64,000 bases of DNA from Candidatus Krumholzibacteriota bacterium (GTDB lineage: Bacteria; Krumholzibacteriota; Krumholzibacteriia; LZORAL124-64-63). The notes beneath the pieces are model-generated. The model saw only the letters and a list, made by a program, of their open reading frames with translations, was not told the DNA's origin and did no database searches. The stretch spans positions 1,904,694-1,968,693 of the forward strand of contig JAKLEB010000001.1 in assembly GCA_022711765.1 (NCBI GenBank), read 5' to 3'. The position numbers and the translations under genes were made by a program. This document shows positions 55,152-63,702 of this stretch, piece by piece. Every line of letters begins with the position of its first letter. Position 1 is the first letter of the stretch.

Positions 55152-58100
55152 TGACCCGTTGCTCGTACCGGAACCGGCATCGCGGGCGCCGCGGGATGGG
55201 CGCCGTCGCGGGATTCGCGCTGCTGGCCGCGCTCGGCATCCTGCCGGCGGCGGCCGGCGCGGAGACGGTCCGCGTCGTCCAGGATGCGGACGGCCAGCGC
55301 CTGCAGATCGACGGCCGCGACGTCCTGGTCTACGGCGTGAACTGGGACTACGTGCCGATCGGCGAGAACTACAACTACAGCCTGTGGAACCAGCCGGACG
55401 ACGTGATCATGGCGGCCCTGGCCCGCGAGATGCCGCTGTTGCAGGACCTGGGCGTCAACGTGATCCGGCAGTACGTGGGCGTCCCGCCGCGGTGGGTGCG
55501 GTACATCTACGAGCAGTACGGCATCCGCACCGTGCTCAACCACACCGTCGCCCGCTACGGCTTCACGCTCGACGGGACCTGGATCCCCGCCGTCGACTAC
55601 TCGGACCCGCGCCTCCGCGCGGCGGTCAAGGCCGAGGTCGCCGGCCTCGTCGACGAGTTCCGCGACACCCCCGGCCTGCTCATGTGGCTCCTGGGCAACG
55701 AGAACAACTACGGCCTGTCGTGGTCGTCGTTCGAGATCGAGGCGCTGCCCGTGGGCGAGCGCGACGCCGCGCGCGCCCGCCATCTCTACTCGCTCTTCGA
55801 CGAGATCATCCGGGAGATCCAGCAGCGCGACCCGGCCCACCCGGTCGCGATCGCCAACGGCGACCTGCAGTACGTCGACATCATCGCCGAGGAGTGCCCG
55901 ACGCTCGACGTCTTCGGCGCCAACGTCTACCGCGGCATCTCCGCGCGCGACCTCTTCGACGTGGTCGCCGCGAAGCTGGGTGTACCGGTCCTGTTCACCG
56001 AGTTCGGCGCCGACGCCTGGAATGCCCGCGAGATGCGGGAGGATCAGTCGACCCAGGCGCGCTACCTGATCGGCCAGTGGCGCGAGATCTACGAGCAGAC
56101 CGCCGGCAAGGGCCGGGCCGGCAACGCCATCGGCGGCCTCGTCTTCCAGTGGAGCGACGGCTGGTGGAAGTACCGCCAGGAGGAGCGCCTCGAGATCCAC
56201 GACACGAACGCCTCCTGGCCCAACGGCGGCTACGCGGAGGACTTCGTGGAGGGCGAGAACAACATGAACGAAGAGTGGTGGGGCATCACCGCCAAGGGTC
56301 GGCCCGACCACCGCGGCCTCTACGAGGTCTACCCGCGGGCCGCCTACTACGCCCTGCGGCAGGCTTTCGCCCTCGACCCCTACGCCAAGGGCGCCGACCT
56401 GGCCGCGATCCGCGCCCACTTCGCCACGATCCGTCCGGTCGCGGCCGAGGTCCAGGCGCGCGGCGATCGGGCGGCGCTCGCCGGCGAGTCCCGCGAGCGC
56501 GTGCACCTGTCCGGTTTGCGGATGGAATTCGAAACGTTCAGTACCGGCGGCGACCTCACGACCACGCCCCCGGCCGGCCAGCCGCAGTCGACGTACCCGG
56601 CCTTCCGCGGCTTCGACCACCTGCAGTCGTTCTACGTCGATGCCGAGGTCCGCCCCGCCGAGAACGTCCAGGGTAACGTATCGCTGAACATCCTCGGCAA
56701 CGTCCCGGTCAATCCCATCGACGAGATCCTCTACGAGAACCGTGGACGCCGGCGCACCATCGCGGCCGGCGACGACGTCCTCGAGCTCGAATCCCTCGAG
56801 AGGGTGGCGCTGTACAACGCGTCGGTCACCTGGGACGACCGCTGGTTCCAGCTCGACGCCTTCTACCGCGCCGGCCACCTGCACTGGGGCCACGAGGGCG
56901 ACTTCTTCGGCCTCTACCGCAACGCCTACTACGGTGAGAACATCGACATCTACAACGGCATGGCGCCCGTGGGCGTGGAGATCGACGGCAAGCGCGCTCT
57001 CTCCGGCCTGACGTTCGCCTTCGGCCCTCAGCTCTGGTGGGGCGCCAACCCGGCGATCTTCGTGAAGTACCGGCGCCAGGTGGGACCGTTCGACGCGACC
57101 GCCGTCTATCACGAGGACATCGCCCCGCAGTCGACGGTGACCACGTCGATCGCCATCCCGCTGCCCGAGACCCGCAAGATCTCGCTGCAGGCCGTGACCG
57201 CGTACGGCCCGTTCGGGATCGAGCTCGGCACGCTCTGGTCCGGCAGCACGAAGCTGGACCAGCCGTTCCAGATCGCCGACCCGACGCCCGGCGGCTACCG
57301 CATCCTCCAGGACACGATCAAGGGCGGCGACACGTGGGGCTTCAAGGCCAAGTTGACCCTCGAGCGCGGCCGCTGGCACTGGTACGGCCAGGGCGCCTAC
57401 ATGGGCCTCGTCGCCGACGCCGGCCCGACCGAGACGATCACCTACACGGGCTGGAACCTCGAGGACTCGGGGTCGGGCAACCAGAAGAACGTGCTGACCG
57501 GCGTGGCGGTGAACGTGGGCCGGTTCCAGATCGGCCCCAACGTGCTGTGGCAGAAGCCGGTCATCGGCCCGGTGCCGGGCGACGCGCCGGCGCCCGGCCG
57601 GCCGCGCAACGTGCTGGACGACCCGTTCGCGGTGCGCGGCAACCGCGAGACGTTCGGCACCGAGCTGCTCGTCACCTTCGACCCGACGCCGGCCACCTGG
57701 ATGTGGGCCTGGGACAACGACGTGCGCGAGGACGCCCGCCTCGCGGCGGCGCTCGGCTTCGTCTACCGCGACCACCGCACGACCCAGGACGCGGCGATCT
57801 TCATCGCCGAGGACGGACGCACCACGTATCCGTTCCCGGGCGCGCCGCCGGCCGAGGACCTGTGGGAGATGCGGGCGCGGGTCGTCTCGCGGCTGGGACC
57901 GCAGACCCGTCTCGTGGCCAACGTCTACGGCGGCATGGTCGAGCCCAACGGCTGGAATCCGACGGCTGACCAGCCCGCCCTCAATCGCTTCCTCCACCGC
58001 TACGGGATGGACGCCCGGATCACCCACGGCCCGCTGGCCTTCGCGACCTTCGTGAAGGTCAACGACTGGGGTCCCTACGACTACCACCGCGACTTCAACC

Positions 58101-58321
58101 TGACGTTCCCGCTGCAGCTGATGGGCGACGTGTCCTATTCGCTGGGCTCGCCGCGCTGGTTCGGCTACCCGCAGACGCGCCTCGGCGTGCGCGGCAAGTG
58201 GCGCTCGCTCGACCACTTCTCGCCGCGGTACAGCCTGACCGGCGGGGTCCCCGGCCTGCTCGAGGGCGAACCGCACGGCAGCGAGTGGGAGATCCAGACG
58301 TACCTGCACCTGTCGCTCTAG
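55151..58321 (+). CDS. clan GH-A glycosidase fused to a probable outer-membrane beta-barrel
   Basis: A 1056-residue exported protein. A signal peptide (~1-36, A-G-A) is followed by a TIM-barrel of GH2/GH5-like type (~38-425), opening L-Q-I-D-G-R-D-V-L-V-Y-G-V-N-W. Acid/base Glu184 lies in L-G-N-E-N-N and nucleophile Glu284 in F-T-E-F-G-A-D. From ~455 to the end the sequence changes to long alternating polar/aromatic strands with short turns (for example D-R-W-F-Q-L-D-A-F-Y-R-A and F-G-I-E-L-G-T-L-W). It finishes I-Q-T-Y-L-H-L-S-L, like an outer-membrane barrel closing strand. GAGGAGGAAG precedes the ATG. It is translationally coupled to GH1. The probable role is cutting glucan at the outer surface beside its own pore. 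Confidence 0.82.
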   Translation: MTRCSYRNRHRGRRGMGAVAGFALLAALGILPAAAGAETVRVVQDADGQRLQIDGRDVLVYGVNWDYVPIGENYNYSLWNQPDDVIMAALAREMPLLQDLGVNVIRQYVGVPPRWVRYIYEQYGIRTVLNHTVARYGFTLDGTWIPAVDYSDPRLRAAVKAEVAGLVDEFRDTPGLLMWLLGNENNYGLSWSSFEIEALPVGERDAARARHLYSLFDEIIREIQQRDPAHPVAIANGDLQYVDIIAEECPTLDVFGANVYRGISARDLFDVVAAKLGVPVLFTEFGADAWNAREMREDQSTQARYLIGQWREIYEQTAGKGRAGNAIGGLVFQWSDGWWKYRQEERLEIHDTNASWPNGGYAEDFVEGENNMNEEWWGITAKGRPDHRGLYEVYPRAAYYALRQAFALDPYAKGADLAAIRAHFATIRPVAAEVQARGDRAALAGESRERVHLSGLRMEFETFSTGGDLTTTPPAGQPQSTYPAFRGFDHLQSFYVDAEVRPAENVQGNVSLNILGNVPVNPIDEILYENRGRRRTIAAGDDVLELESLERVALYNASVTWDDRWFQLDAFYRAGHLHWGHEGDFFGLYRNAYYGENIDIYNGMAPVGVEIDGKRALSGLTFAFGPQLWWGANPAIFVKYRRQVGPFDATAVYHEDIAPQSTVTTSIAIPLPETRKISLQAVTAYGPFGIELGTLWSGSTKLDQPFQIADPTPGGYRILQDTIKGGDTWGFKAKLTLERGRWHWYGQGAYMGLVADAGPTETITYTGWNLEDSGSGNQKNVLTGVAVNVGRFQIGPNVLWQKPVIGPVPGDAPAPGRPRNVLDDPFAVRGNRETFGTELLVTFDPTPATWMWAWDNDVREDARLAAALGFVYRDHRTTQDAAIFIAEDGRTTYPFPGAPPAEDLWEMRARVVSRLGPQTRLVANVYGGMVEPNGWNPTADQPALNRFLHRYGMDARITHGPLAFATFVKVNDWGPYDYHRDFNLTFPLQLMGDVSYSLGSPRWFGYPQTRLGVRGKWRSLDHFSPRYSLTGGVPGLLEGEPHGSEWEIQTYLHLSL

Positions 58322-58340
58322 CGCGGAGCGACCGGTCGGA

Positions 58341-58392
58341 CGACGAACGAGAGCCCGGGCCGTGGCGGTACGGCCCGGGCTCTCGTTCGTCG
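58341..58392. terminator. 23-bp perfect hairpin between convergent genes
   Basis: Bases 58341-58363 and 58370-58392 are exact reverse complements around a six-base loop. It lies 20 bases past the barrel-fusion stop and 17 bases from the stop of the leftward GH16 gene, so it can serve both. Confidence 0.75.
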
Positions 58393-58408
58393 TGGCGCGG
58401 GCGGTCGG

Positions 58409-59233
58409 CTAGTCCGGGACCCCGTGCACGCGCACCCAGTCCACCAGCATGGTCTGCGGGAACTGCGTGCTCGCGTCGGGCGCGCCGACGTAGTTGCCGC
58501 CCACGGCCACGTTCAGCAGGATGAAGAACGGGCGGTTGAAGACCCACGGCGCGCCGGACGGCAGATCGGCGATGCCGCGCCGCTGGTAGACGAGGTCGTC
58601 CACGAGCCAGGTGATCCGGGTCTCGTCCCACTCGATCGCGAAGACGTGGAACCCGGCATCGAAGCCGTCGCCGGGCAGCGTGAAGCGGCCGGTGATGGCC
58701 GCGCCGCCCGAGTAGCCGGGCCCATGCAGGCTGCCGTGGACGACGTTCGGTTCCTGGCCGCGGTACTCCATGATGTCGATCTCGCCGCACGCGGGCCAGC
58801 CGACGGTGGCGACGTTGTCGCCGAGCAGCCAGAACGCCGGCCAGAGGCCCTGCCCCACCGGCAGCCGGATGCGGGCCTCGAAGCGCCCGCGCGCGCGGCC
58901 GAACAGCCCCTGAGTCTTGATGCGGCCCGAGGTGTAGGCGCAGCCCTCGTACGCCTCCTCGCGGGCCGTGATGGCGAGGTTGCCGTCGCCGTCGAGCGAG
59001 ACGTTCTCGGGGCGCGCGGTGTCGTACTCGAGCTGATCGTTGCCCCAGTCCGTGCCGACGTCGAAGCGCCACCTCGCGGGATCGGGCAGCTGGCCGGCCG
59101 GGCCGTCGAAGTCGTCCTGCCACAGCAACGTGATCTCCTCGGGTCCGGGGTCGGACGAGGAGCACCCGCCGCCGGCGAACGCCAGGGCCAGCGCGCCGAT
59201 CGCGACGGCGGATGCGGCGAGCCGATGCGTCAC
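58409..59233 (-). CDS. GH16 laminarinase-type lipoprotein
   Basis: A 274-residue lipoprotein (G-G-G-C24) with a canonical GH16 jelly roll. The catalytic E151-I-D153-I-M-E156 motif is preceded by W-P-A-C-G, with the flanking W-P-A-F-W-L-L-G and F-H-V-F-A-I-E-W. This bulged E-x-D-x-x-E form is typical of laminarinases, so endo-beta-1,3-glucanase activity is likely. The GTG start overlaps the stop of the ROK gene (GTGA), with GGGAGG upstream. It is the last gene of the binding-lipoprotein / ROK / GH16 operon. Confidence 0.92.
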   Translation of the reverse strand: MTHRLAASAVAIGALALAFAGGGCSSSDPGPEEITLLWQDDFDGPAGQLPDPARWRFDVGTDWGNDQLEYDTARPENVSLDGDGNLAITAREEAYEGCAYTSGRIKTQGLFGRARGRFEARIRLPVGQGLWPAFWLLGDNVATVGWPACGEIDIMEYRGQEPNVVHGSLHGPGYSGGAAITGRFTLPGDGFDAGFHVFAIEWDETRITWLVDDLVYQRRGIADLPSGAPWVFNRPFFILLNVAVGGNYVGAPDASTQFPQTMLVDWVRVHGVPD

Positions 59234-60498
59234 GAGCGGGGACCTCCCGTCGACGCGCGCGCCGGGCCGTCGACCGCGGACAGCAGGCGGCAGTCGGCGA
59301 GCGCCTCCTTGAGCACCATGGTCGCCGCGCCGACCGCCACCGACCGCGGACCGAGCTCGCTGGTGCGCAGCTCGGCGGCCGCGACCAGGCTGACCAGGGT
59401 GCGGCGGCGCACCGTTTCGCGCACCGGCTCGAGCAGCAGCTCGCCGAGGCCAGCCAGGTCGCCGCCCAGGACCACCATCGCCGGGTTCATGAGGTTCAGG
59501 AGGCCCGCGACGGCGATCCCGAGATAACCCGCGGCCTCGGTGGCGACCCGACGCGCAAGGACATCGCCGGCGAGAGCCGCGTTCTCGATGTCGGCGATGG
59601 TCGGGCGATGGCCGGCGAGCATGCTCTCCGGATGCTCGGCCACCAGCTCGGCGGCGCGCTCGACGAGCGCCTGCGCGCCCACGAGCGTGGCCAGGCACCC
59701 GCGCAGCCCGCAGATGCACATCTTGCCCTGCGGGGCGATCGCGAGGTGGCCGATCTCGCCGGCGACGCCCGTGGCGCCGCGGTAGACGTCGCCGTTGATC
59801 ACGTAGCCGCAGCCGACGCCGGTCGCGACCTTGATGTAGGCGAAATCGTCGACGCCGCGGCCGGCGCCCCACCAGCGCTCGGCGAGGGCGCCGAGGTTCG
59901 CGTCGTTGTCGACCATCAGCGGCGCGCCGAGACGCGCGCCGAGGGCGTCGAGTCCGAGCCGCCCTCGCCACGCCGGCAGGACCACCTCGGACAGGTGATC
60001 CGGCTGCGAGGGGTCGACCGGACTGGCGACGGCCACGCCGATGCCGACGAGCGGACGCTCGCCCGCGCCGTCCGCGAGGCAGGCGTCGCAGAGCGCGGAG
60101 ATCAGCGCGCGGGAACCGTCCGGATCGGTCCGCACCGGATGCTCGCGCGCCTGCCAGGCGAGGACGCGGCCGCGCAGGTCGGTGAGCGCCACGCCCACGT
60201 GGGCGGCGCCCATCTCGACGCCGAGGATCACGGCGGCGTCGTCGCGGAACTCGAGGATGATCGGCCGCCGCCCGCCGCGCGATTCGCCGATGCCCACCTC
60301 GGCGATCAGCCCGGTGGGCAACAGCTCGCCGATCACCTCGGACACCGTCGAGCGCGACAGCGAGGCCCGCTGGGCGATCTCGGCCCGCGAGATGCGCTGC
60401 TGCTGCCAGATCAGGCGCAGGACCGCATCGGCCAGGGGCCGCGGGCGATCAGGGTCCTCGCGCCGGACGCCCTTCCATCTCAGTCCGCTGTCGTTCAC
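59230..60498 (-). CDS. ROK-family transcriptional regulator
   Basis: A 422-residue XylR/NagC-type repressor. A winged HTH (~20-70; I-S-R-A-E-I-A-Q-R-A-S-L-S-R-S-T-V-S) is followed by a ROK sugar-kinase-like domain with E-I-G-H (His251) and the zinc loop C261-I-C263-G-x-x-G-C268-L. It presumably releases DNA on binding glucose or a glucan-derived sugar. The four 23-bp palindromes in this locus are its most likely operators, including two just upstream of its own operon. GTG 60498 follows AGGAGAGG. Confidence 0.92.
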   Translation of the reverse strand: MNDSGLRWKGVRREDPDRPRPLADAVLRLIWQQQRISRAEIAQRASLSRSTVSEVIGELLPTGLIAEVGIGESRGGRRPIILEFRDDAAVILGVEMGAAHVGVALTDLRGRVLAWQAREHPVRTDPDGSRALISALCDACLADGAGERPLVGIGVAVASPVDPSQPDHLSEVVLPAWRGRLGLDALGARLGAPLMVDNDANLGALAERWWGAGRGVDDFAYIKVATGVGCGYVINGDVYRGATGVAGEIGHLAIAPQGKMCICGLRGCLATLVGAQALVERAAELVAEHPESMLAGHRPTIADIENAALAGDVLARRVATEAAGYLGIAVAGLLNLMNPAMVVLGGDLAGLGELLLEPVRETVRRRTLVSLVAAAELRTSELGPRSVAVGAATMVLKEALADCRLLSAVDGPARASTGGPRS

Positions 60499-60541
60499 GC
60501 CATCCTCTCCTGTGACCGGGGGCCGAGGGCCGCCCGCCAGT

Positions 60542-61912
60542 CTAGCGGTGGAAGAGCACGTTATCCACGAATACGGTGCGGGCGTCCGGCGACGAGATGA
60601 CGATCTGCGCCAGATGCGCGCGACTGAGGAGCGTGAACCGCTCCAGCGGGATGTCCAGGACCGACCACTGTCCGGCCACGAACGCGGGATCGGACGCCCC
60701 GTGGAACGTGAGCTCCGACTGGTCGATCGGCAGGTTGTACACGCCGTCCTCGCCGAAATCGACCAGCTTGACCCGGAAGATCGTGCCGGACGGCGCCCAC
60801 ACGTCCAGCCGCACGTGGGTCATGGCGGTGGCGTCGATGAGCTGCGTCGTGAACTCGATGCCGGCGTACACGAGGCCGGTGTAGACCTTGGTGCCGTCGT
60901 CGCCGATCGCGAAGTCGTCGACCGGACCGCACTGGCTCCAGGTCGCGCGCCAGGTGTCCACGGGCACGGTCTCGTACGCGTCGCTGAACAGCGCGATGAC
61001 GTCCGCCGCCGGCAGGTCGGGCACGGGTGCCGGCTCCAGGGGCGGCGCGAGCACGTTCACGGTGATCGCACCGGCGACGGAAACGGTGTCGAGCTTCGCC
61101 GTCACGGTGGCCGTGCCGCCTCCGACCGCCATGATCGCGCCGCCCGCGGCCGTCGCCACCGATTCGTCCGACGAGAGGTAGTCGAAGTAGCGCGGGGAGT
61201 GCTTCACCTCGACGTCCTCGCCATTCACGGCGAACGTGACGCGGGTCTCCTCCGCGGTCACGGTCGCGCCCACGAAGGTGTCGACGCTGCGGGTCGCCAT
61301 GGCCGGACGCGGGCTGACGATGGTGCCCACCCGGGCGAAGCGGATCTCGTCGAACCAGATGGTGAAGCCGGCGTTGTTCTCGTGGCCCTCGGCGAAGAAG
61401 AACATCCCGCGCTCCAGGACCAGTCGCGACGGATCGGGAATCGGGATGACGACGAGCGACCACTCGGTCGCGAGGGGGATGGCGAAGCGCTGGACGCCGT
61501 AGAGCGAGGTCCCCGTGTTGTCGTTGCCGAATCCGGCCTCGTTCAGGGTGGAGTTCACGCTCGACTTGGCGTAGAAGACGAGCGCGTCGTAGCCCGTCAG
61601 ATCGCGATGATCGACGCTCGTGAACGCGCCGCCGGCGTAGGTGCCCCCATCGCCGCCGGGACCCGGCACGGTGACCTTGAGCGAGGCGGAGCCCGCGTAG
61701 GCCTCGGTGTCGTCGATGGTCACGGCGGTCAGCAGGGAGCCCAGGAACGCCTGGAAGTCGATGCCGTCGCCGAAGGTGTCGTCGAAGACGACGGGGTCGT
61801 CGTTGATGGGGGCCGGCGCGAGCTCGGACAGATCGCGCTCGCTGCAGCCGGCGAGCGCGGACAGGCCCGCCAGGACGATGGCGAGCCGGGAAATCACGAA
61901 TCTCGGGCGCAC
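60542..61912 (-). CDS. glycan-binding-like lipoprotein with bacterial Ig-like domain
   Basis: A 456-residue lipoprotein (L-S-A-L-A-G-C23). Two similar beta-sandwich domains of carbohydrate-binding type (~38-215, F-D-D-T-F-G-D-G at its start; ~300-456) flank a BIG2-like Ig domain (~215-295; S-S-D-E-S-V-A-T, G-G-G-T-A-T-V-T-A). The pattern resembles surface glycan-binding lipoproteins of polysaccharide-utilisation loci. It leads the operon with ROK and GH16. GTG 61912 follows GGAGGCCC. Confidence 0.85.
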   Translation of the reverse strand: MRPRFVISRLAIVLAGLSALAGCSERDLSELAPAPINDDPVVFDDTFGDGIDFQAFLGSLLTAVTIDDTEAYAGSASLKVTVPGPGGDGGTYAGGAFTSVDHRDLTGYDALVFYAKSSVNSTLNEAGFGNDNTGTSLYGVQRFAIPLATEWSLVVIPIPDPSRLVLERGMFFFAEGHENNAGFTIWFDEIRFARVGTIVSPRPAMATRSVDTFVGATVTAEETRVTFAVNGEDVEVKHSPRYFDYLSSDESVATAAGGAIMAVGGGTATVTAKLDTVSVAGAITVNVLAPPLEPAPVPDLPAADVIALFSDAYETVPVDTWRATWSQCGPVDDFAIGDDGTKVYTGLVYAGIEFTTQLIDATAMTHVRLDVWAPSGTIFRVKLVDFGEDGVYNLPIDQSELTFHGASDPAFVAGQWSVLDIPLERFTLLSRAHLAQIVISSPDARTVFVDNVLFHR

Positions 61913-61973
61913 CTTGGGCCTCCGCCGCGGTTCGAGGACGGTCGTCGCGGACGAACCTGTGGCCCGCGAACAA

Positions 61974-61996
61974 CTTTGTACGGATTCCGATCAAAG
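61974..61996. promoter_or_regulatory. glucan-regulon operator D
   Basis: Half sites CTTTGTACGG (61974-61983) and CCGATCAAAG (61987-61996) have a three-base spacer. It overlaps the -10 and start region of the leftward ROK operon promoter. Confidence 0.75.
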
Positions 61997-62023
61997 AATG
62001 ATGGATCACGACCGTCCTGTCAA
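61995..62023 (-). promoter_or_regulatory. promoter of the lipoprotein / ROK / GH16 operon
   Basis: On the minus strand TTGACA (62023-62018), 17 bases, CATTCT (62000-61995). Operator D begins within the -10, which would make the ROK gene self-regulated if ROK binds there. Confidence 0.55.
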
Positions 62024-62067
62024 GAGGTTCGGTCATTCGTGGCCGTGCGGCACTCCCCGCTCGCCTA

Positions 62068-62097
62068 TTGACTTCGGGCCGCCGGGAGGAATACTTT
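62068..62097 (+). promoter_or_regulatory. promoter of the sugar transporter gene
   Basis: TTGACT (62068-62073), 18 bases, TACTTT (62092-62097); operator E starts inside the -10. The gene begins at 62175. Confidence 0.55.
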
Positions 62098-62116
62098 GTT
62101 CGGGTTTCGTACAAAG
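62094..62116. promoter_or_regulatory. glucan-regulon operator E
   Basis: Half sites CTTTGTTCGG (62094-62103) and TCGTACAAAG (62107-62116) have a three-base spacer. It is the fourth site of the same pattern, placed to block the transporter promoter. Confidence 0.75.
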
Positions 62117-62174
62117 CTTTCAGACCCTCCGAACACGGCCCGGATCGCCGGACCAACCGAAAAGAGATGGCTCG

Positions 62175-63653
62175 ATGAACGCCGCCGCCCACGCGATGAC
62201 CGCGCCCGAGGATCGGATCCGTTTCGGGCACAAGCTGGCCTATGGCGCCGGCGCGTTCGTCAACAACCTGCTCGCCGCCGCCAGCGGCGGCATGATGATC
62301 GTGCTGAACCTCGGGCTCGGCATGAACCCGGCGCTGGTCGGCCTCCTGGGCGCGATCCCTCGCCTGACCGACGCCTGCACCGACCCGCTCATGGGGTACA
62401 TCTCGGACAACACGCGCAGCCGGTGGGGTCGCCGGCGACCCTACATCTTCGGCGGGGCGATCGCCGCCGGCGTCCTCTTCGCGCTGCTCTGGCAGCTGCC
62501 GCGCGGCCACAGCGATCAGTTCTACTTCTGGTTCTTCATGGTCGGTTCCATCCTCTTCTACATGGGCTACACGGTGTTCGCGACGCCGTGGGTCGCGCTC
62601 GGCTACGAGCTCACTCCCGACTACCACGAGCGAACGCGGCTGATGGGCACGCAGAACTTCATCGGCCAGCTGGCCTACGTCGCGTCGCCCTGGTTCCTCT
62701 GGATCATGACCAACCAGCAGTTCTTCGCGGACCAGGTGGCCGGCGCGGCCGGCCTGGCGATTCTCGTCGCGGCGGTCGCCATGGGGCTGGGCGTCGTGCC
62801 GGCCATCGTGCTGCGGGAGCGCATGCAGGCGATCGCGACGGGCGAGGCGGCGGCCGTCCAGGCCGCCGCCGACGGCGAGGCAACGGCTGCGGACTTCCGC
62901 GGCGTGTCGGGTTTCTTCCGGGGTTTCGGGGCGACCCTCTCCTCGCGGCCGTTCCTCAAGCTCTGCCTGGCCACGTTCCTCGTGTTCAACGGGTTCATGC
63001 TCATCTCGTCGTTCCAGTCCTACGTGATCATCTACTACGTCTGCGGCGGCGACCAGGCCCTGGGCGCCAAGTACGTCGGCCTGGCCGGCACGGTCGGCGG
63101 GATCGCCACGTTCGGGGTGGTCGCGTTCGTGGCCTGGCTCGGCACGCGGATCGGCAAGCGGCACGCGTTCTTCGTCGCGACGGGACTGTCGATGGTCGGC
63201 TACGCGATGAAGTGGTTCTGCTACAACCCGGCCCACCCGCTGCTCGCCGTGCTGCCGGCCCCGCTCCTGGCGTTCGGGCTCGGCGGTCTGTTCACGCTCG
63301 TACCCTCGATGGTGGCCGACGTGGTCGACACCGACGAACTGCGGACGCGCCGGCGGCGCGAGGGCATGTACGGGTCCATCTTCTGGTTCATGGTGAAGCT
63401 CGGCATGGCGGCCGCGCTGGCCGGGGGCGGCTACCTGCTGAACGCCACTGGCTTCGACGTGGCGCTGGGCGGCGCACAGTCCGCCCGGACGATCATCCTG
63501 CTGCGCCTCTGCGACGCGGCCATCCCCATCGTCGCCTCGGCCGTGGCCATCTGGGCCGTCGCCACCTACCCGATCACCGAGACGCGGGCCAACGAGGTCC
63601 GGCGGGAGCTGGAACGACGGCGCGGCAGGGCGGTCGCGCCGGGATCCGCTTGA
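62175..63653 (+). CDS. GPH/MFS-family sugar transporter
   Basis: A 492-residue inner-membrane carrier with about twelve helices. The GPH motif D-A-C-T-D-P-L-M-G-Y-I-S-D-N-T-R-S-R-W-G-R-R-R-P near 64-88 is diagnostic of glycoside-pentoside-hexuronide:cation symporters. A central cytoplasmic loop rich in Ala/Glu lies near 215-255. In this locus it should bring beta-glucan oligosaccharides or glucosides into the cytoplasm for GH1 and the phosphorylase. ATG 62175 has a weak AAGAGA site; an ATG at 62196 is an alternative. Confidence 0.9.
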   Translation: MNAAAHAMTAPEDRIRFGHKLAYGAGAFVNNLLAAASGGMMIVLNLGLGMNPALVGLLGAIPRLTDACTDPLMGYISDNTRSRWGRRRPYIFGGAIAAGVLFALLWQLPRGHSDQFYFWFFMVGSILFYMGYTVFATPWVALGYELTPDYHERTRLMGTQNFIGQLAYVASPWFLWIMTNQQFFADQVAGAAGLAILVAAVAMGLGVVPAIVLRERMQAIATGEAAAVQAAADGEATAADFRGVSGFFRGFGATLSSRPFLKLCLATFLVFNGFMLISSFQSYVIIYYVCGGDQALGAKYVGLAGTVGGIATFGVVAFVAWLGTRIGKRHAFFVATGLSMVGYAMKWFCYNPAHPLLAVLPAPLLAFGLGGLFTLVPSMVADVVDTDELRTRRRREGMYGSIFWFMVKLGMAAALAGGGYLLNATGFDVALGGAQSARTIILLRLCDAAIPIVASAVAIWAVATYPITETRANEVRRELERRRGRAVAPGSA

Positions 63654-63702
63654 CGGCGCTTCGCGACGTCCCGAGGATCGATCGACCTCCAACAGGGGCG
63701 GG

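Noticed and set aside
47413..62116. Classical SusC/SusD polysaccharide-utilisation locus
   Set aside because: No SusC TonB-dependent transporter and no SusD gene are present. Only the enzyme, binding lipoprotein and GPH transporter parts are seen.
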